IMG/VR virus record: IMGVR_UViG_3300035670_013167
Coordinates: 42,764-106,763 of that record
DNA length: 64,000 nucleotides
Direction: 5' to 3' (one strand)
Source of the DNA: a virus
Part shown: piece after piece, positions 23,377 through 32,044 of the stretch
Position numbering within the stretch: the first letter of the stretch is position 1
Layout: each line of letters opens with the position of its first letter
Program-made: the position numbers and the translations under genes
The notes under the pieces: generated by a model
What the model was told of the DNA's origin: nothing
Databases searched by the model: none
Seen by the model: the letters and a program-made list of their open reading frames with translations, nothing else

Positions 23377-25274
23377 GCGATTGTAATTTAACAGCTAATT
23401 GTGACGGAACAGGCGATGGAGGCTGTTTTATAGATTGCTGCAATATTGTTTGCCCTCCAGAAAACCCCTGTGCAGAAATAATATTAAAATATTATTGCCA
23501 ACCAATAGGAGCATGTTGTCAACCAGATAGTCAAGATTGTTATAGAACAACTCAATGCCAATGCGAGGCAAACGGAGGAACTTACGAAGGAGATGGAAGC
23601 AAATGCGAACCGGACAATCCTTGCGCAAAATGCGTTCCTCCATGTGACCCAAATTTATGTTTAGAATGTATGCCTGTAGAGTGTACTCCCAATCCTGATT
23701 TAGCAACATGGTGCACAGATGCATCCAGTCCAAACAACCCTTGTGGCGGAAAACCTGGCAATTGGATAAGTGATCTAACTATCGAGAATGGTTGTGGAAA
23801 ATGCGTTTGTCCATGTGACGATTGCAATTATGTTTGTCAAAATGGCCAATGCATAGATGTTGGAGGAGGAAATGGAAATTATAGAACACTAAACGATTGC
23901 TTGTCTGATTGTGGGACTCCTTTCTTTGAAGGAATAAATATTCAAGCAATATTGAGATATGAATGCAAGTCCTATTGCGATGCTGACCTTAATGAAGTTT
24001 GCTGTTTTGGAATTTGCTGTCCAGAAAATAGCGTTTGTTGCGATGATGGAACTTGCTGTCTAGAAGGAGAAACTTGTTGCTACGACGAAGAAACCGCATC
24101 TTATTCTTGTTGCAGAGTGGGAGAAAGTTGCTGTAACGGTAGTTGTTGTCCCGCAGATAAACCGGTTTGTTGTGGAGATGGAACATGTTGTTCTGAGGGA
24201 CAAACATGTTGTTTAGACGAAGGATCAGGAACATATACATGTTGCAATCCAGGAGAAGTTTGCTGTGGAGGAACTTGCTGTCCAGCTGGCAATAATTGCT
24301 GCACAGAAAGCACAACAAGCCCGCCTTATTGTTCACCAGATCCTTGCCCAATACCCGGATGTATGCATCCTGGTTCTCCGAGCTATAATCCTGCGGCGAC
24401 ATGTGATGATGGAAGTTGTAGAACATGTTGCAATGCAGGTCTTTGCGTAGTTTTTGACGAAGATAATGCGGCAAATTGTAACGATGTAGGGAATGGATGT
24501 TGCGACAACTTCTGTGAAACCGCAAACGACTGCTCTCCGACTTACAACACAAGTCCAGGTCAACTAACGAGTTGCGACAAAGACTTTGATGGAACTCCTT
24601 TTATAAATGAGTATCCAGCTTGCACAGAAAGCAATGATTGTATTCAAGGATATTTAGATCCAAATATATTCTCAGAATTAGAAAAAAATACAGAAAATTA
24701 TAATAATTCTCAAGTAGTTACATATAACACCGAGGAGAACGAAGTTTTTAATCAACATAATTTAGAAACTTATCAAACAATTAAAGAATATGACTTTTCA
24801 ATGTTGAATTCTTGTGCATGTGTTTGCCCAGATCCGCCTAGCTATATGGGATTTAAATTAAATTATAAAAATATAAAAATATTAAATGCAGCTTGTACAG
24901 AAAATACAATAACTATAACAACAGACTACGAATGCGGATTGACAGGAGAAAAAACAGTTTCTTTAGCCCCTTGTTGTTGCGAGGGAAGTTTCGACACAAA
25001 CACGTACACAGTCAGTGCAAGCTCTAGTGGAGACTGTTTAGAGTTTGAATGGGACGATACTAATATAAAAATTGGCGAAGCTAGAACAATCACAGTAACA
25101 ATAAACGAAGATTGTGAATGTGTTTTTTGTGGGGCAGAGTGCGTTCCTCAAAACTCGCCATTTATTAAAAAAATAAAAGGAAATAAAATAAAATTATATT
25201 CCGACAAACAAGAAATCCAAAAAAGAATAAATATGATCAAAAAACAAATAATCAAAAATAATAAAAAAAATTAA
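23373..25274 (+). CDS. Large cysteine-rich protein with granulin-like CC repeats
   Basis: 633 aa, with a very high cysteine content. Residues about 200-340 repeat paired cysteines in a granulin-like spacing (EVCCFGICCPENSVCCDDGT, TCCLEGETCC, SCCNGSCCPADKPVCCGDGT). Further Cys-rich blocks flank it, then a less cysteine-rich, strand-rich C-terminal part (about 480-600). No signal peptide. Its disulfide-type pattern suggests an extracellular or virion surface protein such as a fibre or decoration component (inference). A small protein at 44556-44849 shares the Cys-rich, Gly/Ser/Pro-rich style. The start is coupled to the upstream gene. Confidence 0.85.
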   Translation: MSDCNLTANCDGTGDGGCFIDCCNIVCPPENPCAEIILKYYCQPIGACCQPDSQDCYRTTQCQCEANGGTYEGDGSKCEPDNPCAKCVPPCDPNLCLECMPVECTPNPDLATWCTDASSPNNPCGGKPGNWISDLTIENGCGKCVCPCDDCNYVCQNGQCIDVGGGNGNYRTLNDCLSDCGTPFFEGINIQAILRYECKSYCDADLNEVCCFGICCPENSVCCDDGTCCLEGETCCYDEETASYSCCRVGESCCNGSCCPADKPVCCGDGTCCSEGQTCCLDEGSGTYTCCNPGEVCCGGTCCPAGNNCCTESTTSPPYCSPDPCPIPGCMHPGSPSYNPAATCDDGSCRTCCNAGLCVVFDEDNAANCNDVGNGCCDNFCETANDCSPTYNTSPGQLTSCDKDFDGTPFINEYPACTESNDCIQGYLDPNIFSELEKNTENYNNSQVVTYNTEENEVFNQHNLETYQTIKEYDFSMLNSCACVCPDPPSYMGFKLNYKNIKILNAACTENTITITTDYECGLTGEKTVSLAPCCCEGSFDTNTYTVSASSSGDCLEFEWDDTNIKIGEARTITVTINEDCECVFCGAECVPQNSPFIKKIKGNKIKLYSDKQEIQKRINMIKKQIIKNNKKN

Positions 25275-28200
25275 ACATTTTTTGAACATTCTATTATTTC
25301 CAATATTTTTTCTTCTTTCATATTTAACACCTGCTTAACTTTATCAAAATTTCCAACTAAATCTTTAGGAACTCTGAATCCTGCTGCGTATAACTTTTCG
25401 GCTCGTGCCTTTCCTATATTAGGAATTTTACATAAATTAACAAGCTCGGCCCTAACGCCATACGCAATTCTTAGTGAAAGAGTCTTAAAATAATTTTTTT
25501 TATTCCATTTTGCAGCCATATTATCCAAAGCGTTCAATACCGAAGCGGCCCTTTCAAAATCTAATTGCAACCCCCTAGAAAGAGAATTGAATGGTCCAGG
25601 ATCTTTGCCTCGCAACAAACAAAAATAAGCATAGCCGCCTTTTACCGAAGAATCTAAATAAACGTCTCCGAAACTTTTCTTAATTACACTCAAATAATCA
25701 GACATTTCTTCTTTTTCATTTTTAGTAACAAACCCCATCCTTATAGAATCAATATTTCCCAATGCCATAGAAAGAGCATAATCATTATTTTCTAAGTTTT
25801 TCATAAACAAAAATCTAAAATTTCTTCTTAGATCAGAAACATCAAAGGGGCTATAGTAAAACATACTAGAAACTTTGCCTATTGATGTGGCCTCATAAAT
25901 TCCATCAACTTCTTTAATAGCTCCAACCTGCATTAATAATTCTAACGTTTTATCAACAACAGAATCATCAAGATCAACGGCTTGAAATCTTGCCAAAGAT
26001 CTTTCGTACCAATTATGGATATCCTCTATTGTTTTTATTTCGCCATGATGTATTTCACTAACAAGATGAAAAGCTAAAGTTTTATAATGAGGATTATCTT
26101 CATCTCCAATATAATTTAATAACTGAGAATTGATTTCTTGAGGAATTGATAATCTGTCTATATGATGATCAGATGATCTGTCCGGCACAAGAACATAAAC
26201 ATCTCCTTTTGGATCGTATCCTACTCTTCCGGCTCTGCCTGCCATTTGCATAATGTCGTAGGTGTCCACTTCTGTGGTTCCTCTATGCACCCCGGTGATG
26301 ACAACTCTTCTTGCTGGAAAATTGCAGTTATGAGACACAACACCGCCACCAACATAATTATGATATTTATCCACCTCAATATCATACATCTCCTGATTTT
26401 CATCTTTATAAATAATATTAATAATTTTAGAAAACTTAATATTTGAATTTAAAATATTTGTTAGACTAGACTGAATTGGATATCTTTCTGTTATTTTTCT
26501 ACAAGTAGATCTTTTCAAGTCTTGTTTATTTAAACAATTCCACAAATCAACATTAAAATTATCTTTCAAAAATTTGCATTTAAGATTAACTTTATTTTTT
26601 TCAAAGTGATCAATAATAAGATTCCTAACAGGAATAATATCTTTTTCCTCTGGCAATTTGCCCAAAGAACAAACATAATCTCCATAAGATTTTTTATTTT
26701 TGTTTCTAAAGCCTATTGACTTGATAAAATTTATTATTTGATAGTTATAAATCCTAACTCTATAAATATAGTCTCTTCTTGATTTTTGCAATCTTTCTTT
26801 TATGATAACATCTTTCATTTTTTTTCTACCAACACACGAACGAACGCCAAAAAATAATAAAATTTGTTGAACTTGCTGAACAAGTTTTTTAGAAATAGAT
26901 GAAAATTCTATAGAAACTTGACCGTTCCCATGAGAAGAAAACCCCCCATCAGTATCAAATAAGCCTTGAATCAAACCTTTCAAAAATTCTGGATCTTTTC
27001 TTCTCAAAGAAACAATGTCCATTTTATGTTTGTTTCTGCCTGGTTCGAAACAATTAAAGAAATCAACTAGTTTTCTTTTTTTTGAAACCAAATGAAAAAC
27101 ACCAAAAGAATCTTTTCTAGGTCCATTAATTTCTTCGAGTAGCGTTTTTTTAAATAATTCCTTAATGTAATAACAGTGATTTAATTCATCAGAACCAAAT
27201 GCTATGTCCATTACCACTTTATCGGTTTTGTCAGCATATTTGCCGCATTTTGATTTACATCCGTCTCCCATAACATAACCAACCAAATATCCATAATCGT
27301 CAGATTCAATATCGTCCCAAATCTTAATTTCTGCTGGGGTTGCTATATAATCTCCAATTTTATATTTATTTGCACTGAAGTAGTCGGGAGTTTTTCTATC
27401 GACAGCACCAAAAAACTTATGATCTTCACTTACTTTAAAGTTTTCTCCAGAATTCAAAGTAATTTCTATTGTTTTCTTAACTTTTTTAATTCCAGTTCTT
27501 AAAACTTTACAAGGTTTAAATCCATTTTCTGTCATTGACATTACACTGTCTCCGACTAAAATATTTTCTATATATTCAATTCCGTTTTCGGTTAATACTA
27601 AAGTTCCTTTTTCATAACAGCCCCATGCAAGAGTACTAGTTGCTATTATGACTCTTAGACTTCCATTTTTAAATTTATTTTCTACTTCATTTCTTTTTTC
27701 TTTTTCTAAATCGGCATTGTGCAATTCAGATTCTATGTTTAACTGATCTAGATGTTTTTTTATTTTTTGACCAGTGTTTTTAGAATGAACAAAAACTAAA
27801 AATTTATCATCTTTGTATTTTCTTAATATCTCAACAGCCTTATCTATTTTATTATCTTCTTTCATTTCGTATGTTCCTTGGTCTTCGTATTCCTCATAAT
27901 GAATAGAAAGAGGGCAAGGCCTATACTTAGAATTAATTAAATAAGTTTTCTTTTTAGTTAAAGCTTTAGCAAGCCATTCCGAAATTTCATAAACATTAGG
28001 CATAGTGGCTGATAAGCCAACTATTCTACAATCTGGATTAATTTTTGCGAATTTCATTAAGCCAACTTCTAAATGATCTCCTCTGCCCGGGACCGTTAAT
28101 AAATGAAATTCATCTATAACCAAAGTCTTAACTTCTTTTAGCCAATCATTTTTTTCTGACTTATAATTTCTGCATTTTGAATTTAACATCTCAGAAGTCA

Positions 28201-28582
28201 TTATTATGACATCTGAATCTTCCAAGTCTTTTTTTGTCTTCTCATTAAGAACGTAATCTCCAGTACATATAGCCAATTTCAAATCAGAAAAATGATGATT
28301 TGCATCAGTCCAATCGTCTATTTTTTCTTTGGCTAAAGCCTTGAGCGGGGCAAGATACATGACTTTTCCGCCCTTATTTCTAATCTGCTCAGCCATCATA
28401 ATTTCTGAGCAGATTGTTTTGCCGGCAGAAGTTTTTGCAGCAACAACCAAATTGCAATCTTCTTTAAATATTTCACATATTCTACTTTGAACAGGATTAA
28501 ATTTTTCAAAAGGAAATTTTGCATAAGGATATGCAGAAGTTTCAACTAAATCGTTTTGATCTTCTAATTCAATTACTTGCAT
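25271..28582 (-). CDS. Hel308/Ski2-type superfamily 2 helicase with intein
   Basis: 1103 aa, about 672 after splicing. Motif I AAKTSAGKT, motif Ia YLAPLKALAKEKI, motif II VIDEFH, motif III LSATMPN, motif VI QMAGRAGRVGYD, and a C-terminal helix-hairpin-helix LCKIPNIGKARAEKLYAAGF match Hel308-like helicases, which act on forked or recombining DNA. ATG 28582 is preferred because the 51 nt before it form a terminator for the upstream gene; it has no SD. It is the second SF2 helicase here besides UvsW. Confidence 0.92.
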   Translation of the reverse strand: MQVIELEDQNDLVETSAYPYAKFPFEKFNPVQSRICEIFKEDCNLVVAAKTSAGKTICSEIMMAEQIRNKGGKVMYLAPLKALAKEKIDDWTDANHHFSDLKLAICTGDYVLNEKTKKDLEDSDVIIMTSEMLNSKCRNYKSEKNDWLKEVKTLVIDEFHLLTVPGRGDHLEVGLMKFAKINPDCRIVGLSATMPNVYEISEWLAKALTKKKTYLINSKYRPCPLSIHYEEYEDQGTYEMKEDNKIDKAVEILRKYKDDKFLVFVHSKNTGQKIKKHLDQLNIESELHNADLEKEKRNEVENKFKNGSLRVIIATSTLAWGCYEKGTLVLTENGIEYIENILVGDSVMSMTENGFKPCKVLRTGIKKVKKTIEITLNSGENFKVSEDHKFFGAVDRKTPDYFSANKYKIGDYIATPAEIKIWDDIESDDYGYLVGYVMGDGCKSKCGKYADKTDKVVMDIAFGSDELNHCYYIKELFKKTLLEEINGPRKDSFGVFHLVSKKRKLVDFFNCFEPGRNKHKMDIVSLRRKDPEFLKGLIQGLFDTDGGFSSHGNGQVSIEFSSISKKLVQQVQQILLFFGVRSCVGRKKMKDVIIKERLQKSRRDYIYRVRIYNYQIINFIKSIGFRNKNKKSYGDYVCSLGKLPEEKDIIPVRNLIIDHFEKNKVNLKCKFLKDNFNVDLWNCLNKQDLKRSTCRKITERYPIQSSLTNILNSNIKFSKIINIIYKDENQEMYDIEVDKYHNYVGGGVVSHNCNFPARRVVITGVHRGTTEVDTYDIMQMAGRAGRVGYDPKGDVYVLVPDRSSDHHIDRLSIPQEINSQLLNYIGDEDNPHYKTLAFHLVSEIHHGEIKTIEDIHNWYERSLARFQAVDLDDSVVDKTLELLMQVGAIKEVDGIYEATSIGKVSSMFYYSPFDVSDLRRNFRFLFMKNLENNDYALSMALGNIDSIRMGFVTKNEKEEMSDYLSVIKKSFGDVYLDSSVKGGYAYFCLLRGKDPGPFNSLSRGLQLDFERAASVLNALDNMAAKWNKKNYFKTLSLRIAYGVRAELVNLCKIPNIGKARAEKLYAAGFRVPKDLVGNFDKVKQVLNMKEEKILEIIECSKNV
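26327..27619 (-). mobile_element. Intein with LAGLIDADG endonuclease in the helicase (431 aa)
   Basis: It begins CYEKGTLVLTENGIEYI after TSTLAWG, contains VSEDHKFFG, LAGLIDADG motifs YLVGYVMGDGCKS and LIQGLFDTDGG, and ends YVGGGVVSHN before +1 Cys of CNFPARRVV. The insertion is in helicase motif V (splicing restores TLAWGCNFPARRVV), a catalytic site as is usual for inteins. All junction residues are present. Confidence 0.93.
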
Positions 28583-28592
28583 TTTTTTAAAT

Positions 28593-28630
28593 AAAAAAGG
28601 GTGATATGATATATTATACCATATCACCCT
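28593..28630 (-). terminator. Rho-independent terminator with embedded TATAAT
   Basis: AGGGTGATATG / CATATCACCCT (11-bp perfect stem, 11-nt loop) followed by a U run on the minus strand closes the 28654-28926 gene. The loop holds TATAAT, so the same site may also start transcription of the helicase gene just downstream. Confidence 0.75.
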
Positions 28631-28653
28631 CACACATCAAAACGAGAGAATGG

Positions 28654-28926
28654 CTATTTTTTTTCTTTTGATTTTTGTCTTTTATTTTTTTCTATTTCAG
28701 ATTGATCTTGAATAAGATCAACCTTATCAAACCAATCAAATGCAGATTTAGCCTGCATTAGCCACTTATCGATTTCTTTGTCTTTAGCAAACAAATAAGA
28801 AACATCGGCTCGATCTCCACTAACAGGTTGCGTTAGTCTTTCTACAATCAAATCCAATTCGTCATCAGAAAGACGACGAAGATACTCTTTTACTATCAAA
28901 GAATCTTGCTTAGAGTTTTTTTTCAT
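28654..28926 (-). CDS. Hypothetical basic protein
   Basis: 90 aa from ATG 28926 (GGTGGTG upstream). It reads MKKNSKQDSLIVKEYLRRLS, then RLTQPVSGDRADVSYLFAK and a lysine-rich tail. Longer upstream extension is unsupported. The start codon overlaps, in opposite orientation, the start codon of the plus-strand gene. Ends in a strong terminator. No family recognised. Confidence 0.7.
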   Translation of the reverse strand: MKKNSKQDSLIVKEYLRRLSDDELDLIVERLTQPVSGDRADVSYLFAKDKEIDKWLMQAKSAFDWFDKVDLIQDQSEIEKNKRQKSKEKK

Positions 28927-29233
28927 GAACACCACCAATAACACTAAAGATATATTTGATCCAAGAAATCTTGAAAAACTATTAATCAAGGCTTGGACCG
29001 AATTTATCGACGCTAGAAAATTACTGAATTTCTTAAAAATTAATATAAAAGAAAAATTTCATATTAACAACCCTAAAATTCAAACCCTTTTAGTATCCAA
29101 TGTTATTCTAGAACCTCAGGGGATCTTGCTTTGGATTAATTATAATATAATGAATTCTAGTAATCCTGTCAACATTACACATGAAGTTTTACTTAAGGCT
29201 GACGGGACTATAGAAATTACAAAAACTATATAA
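28925..29233 (+). CDS. Hypothetical protein
   Basis: 102 aa; MNTTNNTKDIFDPRNLEKLL, a helix, then a strand-rich domain with VSNVILEPQGILLWINYNI. ATG shares two bases with the divergent gene's ATG (CATG). Convergent, 8-bp overlap with the next minus-strand gene. Function unknown. Confidence 0.7.
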   Translation: MNTTNNTKDIFDPRNLEKLLIKAWTEFIDARKLLNFLKINIKEKFHINNPKIQTLLVSNVILEPQGILLWINYNIMNSSNPVNITHEVLLKADGTIEITKTI

Positions 29234-29531
29234 CATCAAAAATAGTAATATTTTCACCATCTTGAGAAATAGATTTTTGTTCACAAATCATTTTATTTTT
29301 ATCTTCAAATCTTAAGCCCAAATTATATTCATCAATGGAAACTTCTCTACCATTCTGAGAAGCTATGATCCAACAATAATTCGGTTGTTTTTCTAAGTCT
29401 CCATACTTATTTTCTTGAGTTATTCCAACTTCTAACACCATATTATTTGGCAAAAGTAACTGAACTTGACCTTCACTCAATAAGTGATTTATAAAAACTT
29501 CTTGAACTTTGTTTTTATTTATTTTTTTCAT
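29226..29531 (-). CDS. Hypothetical protein
   Basis: 101 aa from ATG 29531 preceded by AAGGAGGG. MKKINKNKVQEVFINHLLSE, then a strand-rich region with VEVGITQENKYGDLEKQPNY-like content. Not recognised; a small globular phage protein. Confidence 0.7.
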   Translation of the reverse strand: MKKINKNKVQEVFINHLLSEGQVQLLLPNNMVLEVGITQENKYGDLEKQPNYCWIIASQNGREVSIDEYNLGLRFEDKNKMICEQKSISQDGENITIFDVI

Positions 29532-29580
29532 GGAATCGCCCTCCTTATAAAATTTGCTAAACATGAAAAACAAGCGATTA

Positions 29581-30027
29581 TTAATAAAGATTTAATTGTT
29601 CTGGCTTCATATAGCTGTACTCAAATCCTTCAAAACTTTTGATTTTTGATTTTTCTTGTATCGGAGATGAAATAGGCCTGCCTCTTTCGTCCACACAAAC
29701 ACTCCAACAATAAATTTTATAGTCTTTTTGATAAAATTCCACTAATGATAAAAGATGGCTTCCCAAAACTTTTTTAGCTAGTTTAGTAACTAATGAAAAA
29801 GGTAAAAAAGGAGCATATTTATTATAAACTTGAAAAGTTTCTAGATAATAATTGCCGTAAAAAGCTTTATTAAAATGAATTATTACAGTATAACCATCAA
29901 CTTCCACTTCATTTTTCTTAAGACAGGCAATATCATATTCATTTTCCATAGGACCTAATGGAAAATTATAACCAACTAAATGGCTAGACAAATTTCTTAG
30001 TATTTCAATTTTATTGTCAAAGCTCAT
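29581..30027 (-). CDS. Hypothetical protein next to amidoligase
   Basis: 148 aa from ATG 30027 (GAGG upstream). MSFDNKIEILRNLSSHLVGY, VDGYTVIIHFNKAFYGNYYL, then YKIYCWSVCVDERGRPISSP. It lies 18 bp after the amidoligase gene and probably shares its transcript. No family recognised. Confidence 0.7.
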   Translation of the reverse strand: MSFDNKIEILRNLSSHLVGYNFPLGPMENEYDIACLKKNEVEVDGYTVIIHFNKAFYGNYYLETFQVYNKYAPFLPFSLVTKLAKKVLGSHLLSLVEFYQKDYKIYCWSVCVDERGRPISSPIQEKSKIKSFEGFEYSYMKPEQLNLY

Positions 30028-30045
30028 GGCTAAAGACCTCAAATA

Positions 30046-30990
30046 CTATTTATCCTTTTCGCACAAATAACTACAAATTTGTTTATCCAATTGCACACAA
30101 TTTAATATCTCTTTAAATTCAAAAAAAGACCTATTTCTAAAAGAATTCCAATAAGAAACATCACTTTTTATATTAGTAAAAACTCTTTGTAAAAACCAAC
30201 TTCCAAGCTCAGAATTATTAATTTCTAAAAATTCAAAAAAATCTTTTGGATCTAGCCAAGATAAAGAATCCGGCAAACCTTTGAGAACAGCTTTAGATAT
30301 AAAATTATCTAAAAACAAAATCCAATTTTTTGCAAAATAAGAATCCAAACAAGCCGCATTATCTGCTATCCTAAACTCTATTGTAGGCCTTCTATTTTTG
30401 ACTAGATGATATGTATTAATACTCAAGTACTTGTTAGAAAGCTTATCAACGATTTCAGAACAGTCTATTTGATTTACATCAAACAAATCCAAAAGACCTA
30501 TACATTGACAATATTTATTTAATTTTCTGGTATCGGGTATAGAGTCGAAAAAAATAGCTTCGCACTTTATCCACCAACAAAGCACAGAGCATAAATTTAA
30601 AGATTTTGCAAAATTAATTTTTCTATGATCAACATAATTCTCATAAAATAAAAAATCGCTAATATCAAAATGAACATGGAAAGAACATCTTGTATCAGCC
30701 ATTATTTTTTCATCTTTTGATAAATATTCTATAACTTCAACAACTTCAAAAAAATCATCAAGAACTGGGCTACACAGTTCTATTCCACAACTTGAGTCTG
30801 GTTTGCATACCCAATTTTTATTATTACAGGTGTACTGCCAATCTGTGATAACAACCTCTTTATTTAATTTTTCAAGCAATCCAGCTACATATTCTATTCC
30901 TTCAGGTTTTTCTTTCTTAAATAATGGATTTATTTTAAAATCTCTTTTATCAAAAGAATTTAATTCTATTTCTATGCCAAATTTTCTCAT
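30046..30990 (-). CDS. Putative amidoligase (carboxylate-amine ligase-like)
   Basis: 314 aa. FGIEIEL at the start, WVCKPDSSCGIELCSPVL (substrate/metal site), CSFHVHFDIS and RRPTIEFRIADNAA follow the order of the amidoligase_2 family, an ATP-dependent group related to glutamate-cysteine ligase that modifies peptides, polyamines or cell-wall components. The usual partner amidotransferase was not seen nearby. With the ATP-grasp gene it suggests peptide- or wall-directed chemistry (inference). Confidence 0.75.
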   Translation of the reverse strand: MRKFGIEIELNSFDKRDFKINPLFKKEKPEGIEYVAGLLEKLNKEVVITDWQYTCNNKNWVCKPDSSCGIELCSPVLDDFFEVVEVIEYLSKDEKIMADTRCSFHVHFDISDFLFYENYVDHRKINFAKSLNLCSVLCWWIKCEAIFFDSIPDTRKLNKYCQCIGLLDLFDVNQIDCSEIVDKLSNKYLSINTYHLVKNRRPTIEFRIADNAACLDSYFAKNWILFLDNFISKAVLKGLPDSLSWLDPKDFFEFLEINNSELGSWFLQRVFTNIKSDVSYWNSFRNRSFFEFKEILNCVQLDKQICSYLCEKDK

Positions 30991-31042
30991 TGATTATTCT
31001 TTATTATTTTTGTACAATATATTATACAAAAAGGAGAACAAA

Positions 31043-31279
31043 ATGAAATGTCTAATGATACAAACAAATGACAATAGAAAATTACTAACTCATCAAAAAA
31101 ACTACAAACATCTTTTGGAATATATAAAAACTTTTAAAGCAAAAACTTTTGTTGTTAAAGTTGCAAGCGAAGAAAAACAAAAAATATTAGATTTAAATAA
31201 GTTAGTTTCGGCGTTATGCGATAAAAACTTTAATATTAAAAATATAAATGTTGAAATTTTAGAAAAAAAATCAAAGTAA
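31043..31279 (+). CDS. 78-aa hypothetical protein
   Basis: ATG 31043 follows AAGGAG; a longer frame from 30803 runs through the divergent gene and is rejected. MKCLMIQTNDNRKLLTHQKN, then YIKTFKAKTFVVKVASEEK. An 8-bp inverted repeat TTTTTGTA/TACAAAAA (31007-31032) lies just upstream and partly covers the SD, a possible operator or hairpin. Function unknown. Confidence 0.75.
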   Translation: MKCLMIQTNDNRKLLTHQKNYKHLLEYIKTFKAKTFVVKVASEEKQKILDLNKLVSALCDKNFNIKNINVEILEKKSK

Positions 31280-32044
31280 GCTATTCAATCTTATAAGTGC
31301 TTTGCCATAAAGAGTATGGCTATTTTGAATTCCCCAAGAAAAATCTTTTATATTCATTATGTATTTTTGTTTTGCATATTGATTCCAAAGATGAAGAACT
31401 AAAAGATTTTTTGGAATTTCATATTCATTCTCAAATATATTTTCTAATTTTCTAAAACTAGGCCTAACAAAACAATCAGGAGGCAAAACTAATATGTCTT
31501 CTTTATTATTAAATTTTGAATATATCATCTGCGGCAGGATGGTAGAAGCTTCTTGCCAACCATTTGGATTGAAGAATTTTTCATAATTATTCATCCAAAT
31601 ATTTAAAAATTTGCTATTTTTATAAGACATCATAACGGCGTTAGAAAACCCCATGTTTCTACCGCATTCTGTAATCTCTTGAGAAATTACAAAATTATTA
31701 TTTAATAATAAGTTGTTGTAATTTCTTATTGTAATTGTATCTATATCTAAATAAATTCCACCTTTATTATGCAAAACAAACATTTTCAGTATGTCTGCTT
31801 TGTGTGGAATTTTAATTATATTTTTTTTACCAATTTTTTCAGGAGCTGTAACTTTTACTATTTCTACTAAATCTTTAGTTTTTTCCCACCAAAAACCCTT
31901 TGGCAATTCGTCGCAATAAAAAAATATTTTTTCTGGTTTTTGTATGAGTTTGCAAGACAAAACAGCAACATGATAAACAAATAAAAAATCTTCACATTGC
32001 TGCTTGTCTCGTAAACAAATAAAGTGAACTATATTTGGGATCAC
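31271..32044 (-). CDS. DXD-type glycosyltransferase (OCH1-like sugar-binding)
   Basis: 257 aa. IPNIVHFICL at the start, then HKADILKMFVLHNKGGIYLD and the LDIDT DXD motif are the signature of the Gly_transf_sug family (alpha-mannosyl/galactosyl transferases). ECGRNMGFSNAVMMS and LHLWNQ complete the family pattern. Transfers a nucleotide-activated sugar. The start overlaps the uvsX stop. The acceptor is unknown; virion or DNA glycosylation is possible. Confidence 0.85.
   Translation of the reverse strand: MIPNIVHFICLRDKQQCEDFLFVYHVAVLSCKLIQKPEKIFFYCDELPKGFWWEKTKDLVEIVKVTAPEKIGKKNIIKIPHKADILKMFVLHNKGGIYLDIDTITIRNYNNLLLNNNFVISQEITECGRNMGFSNAVMMSYKNSKFLNIWMNNYEKFFNPNGWQEASTILPQMIYSKFNNKEDILVLPPDCFVRPSFRKLENIFENEYEIPKNLLVLHLWNQYAKQKYIMNIKDFSWGIQNSHTLYGKALIRLNSLL

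Noticed and set aside
30803-31042. N-terminal extension of the 31043 gene
   Set aside because: It lies wholly inside the amidoligase gene, and AAGGAG directly precedes ATG 31043.
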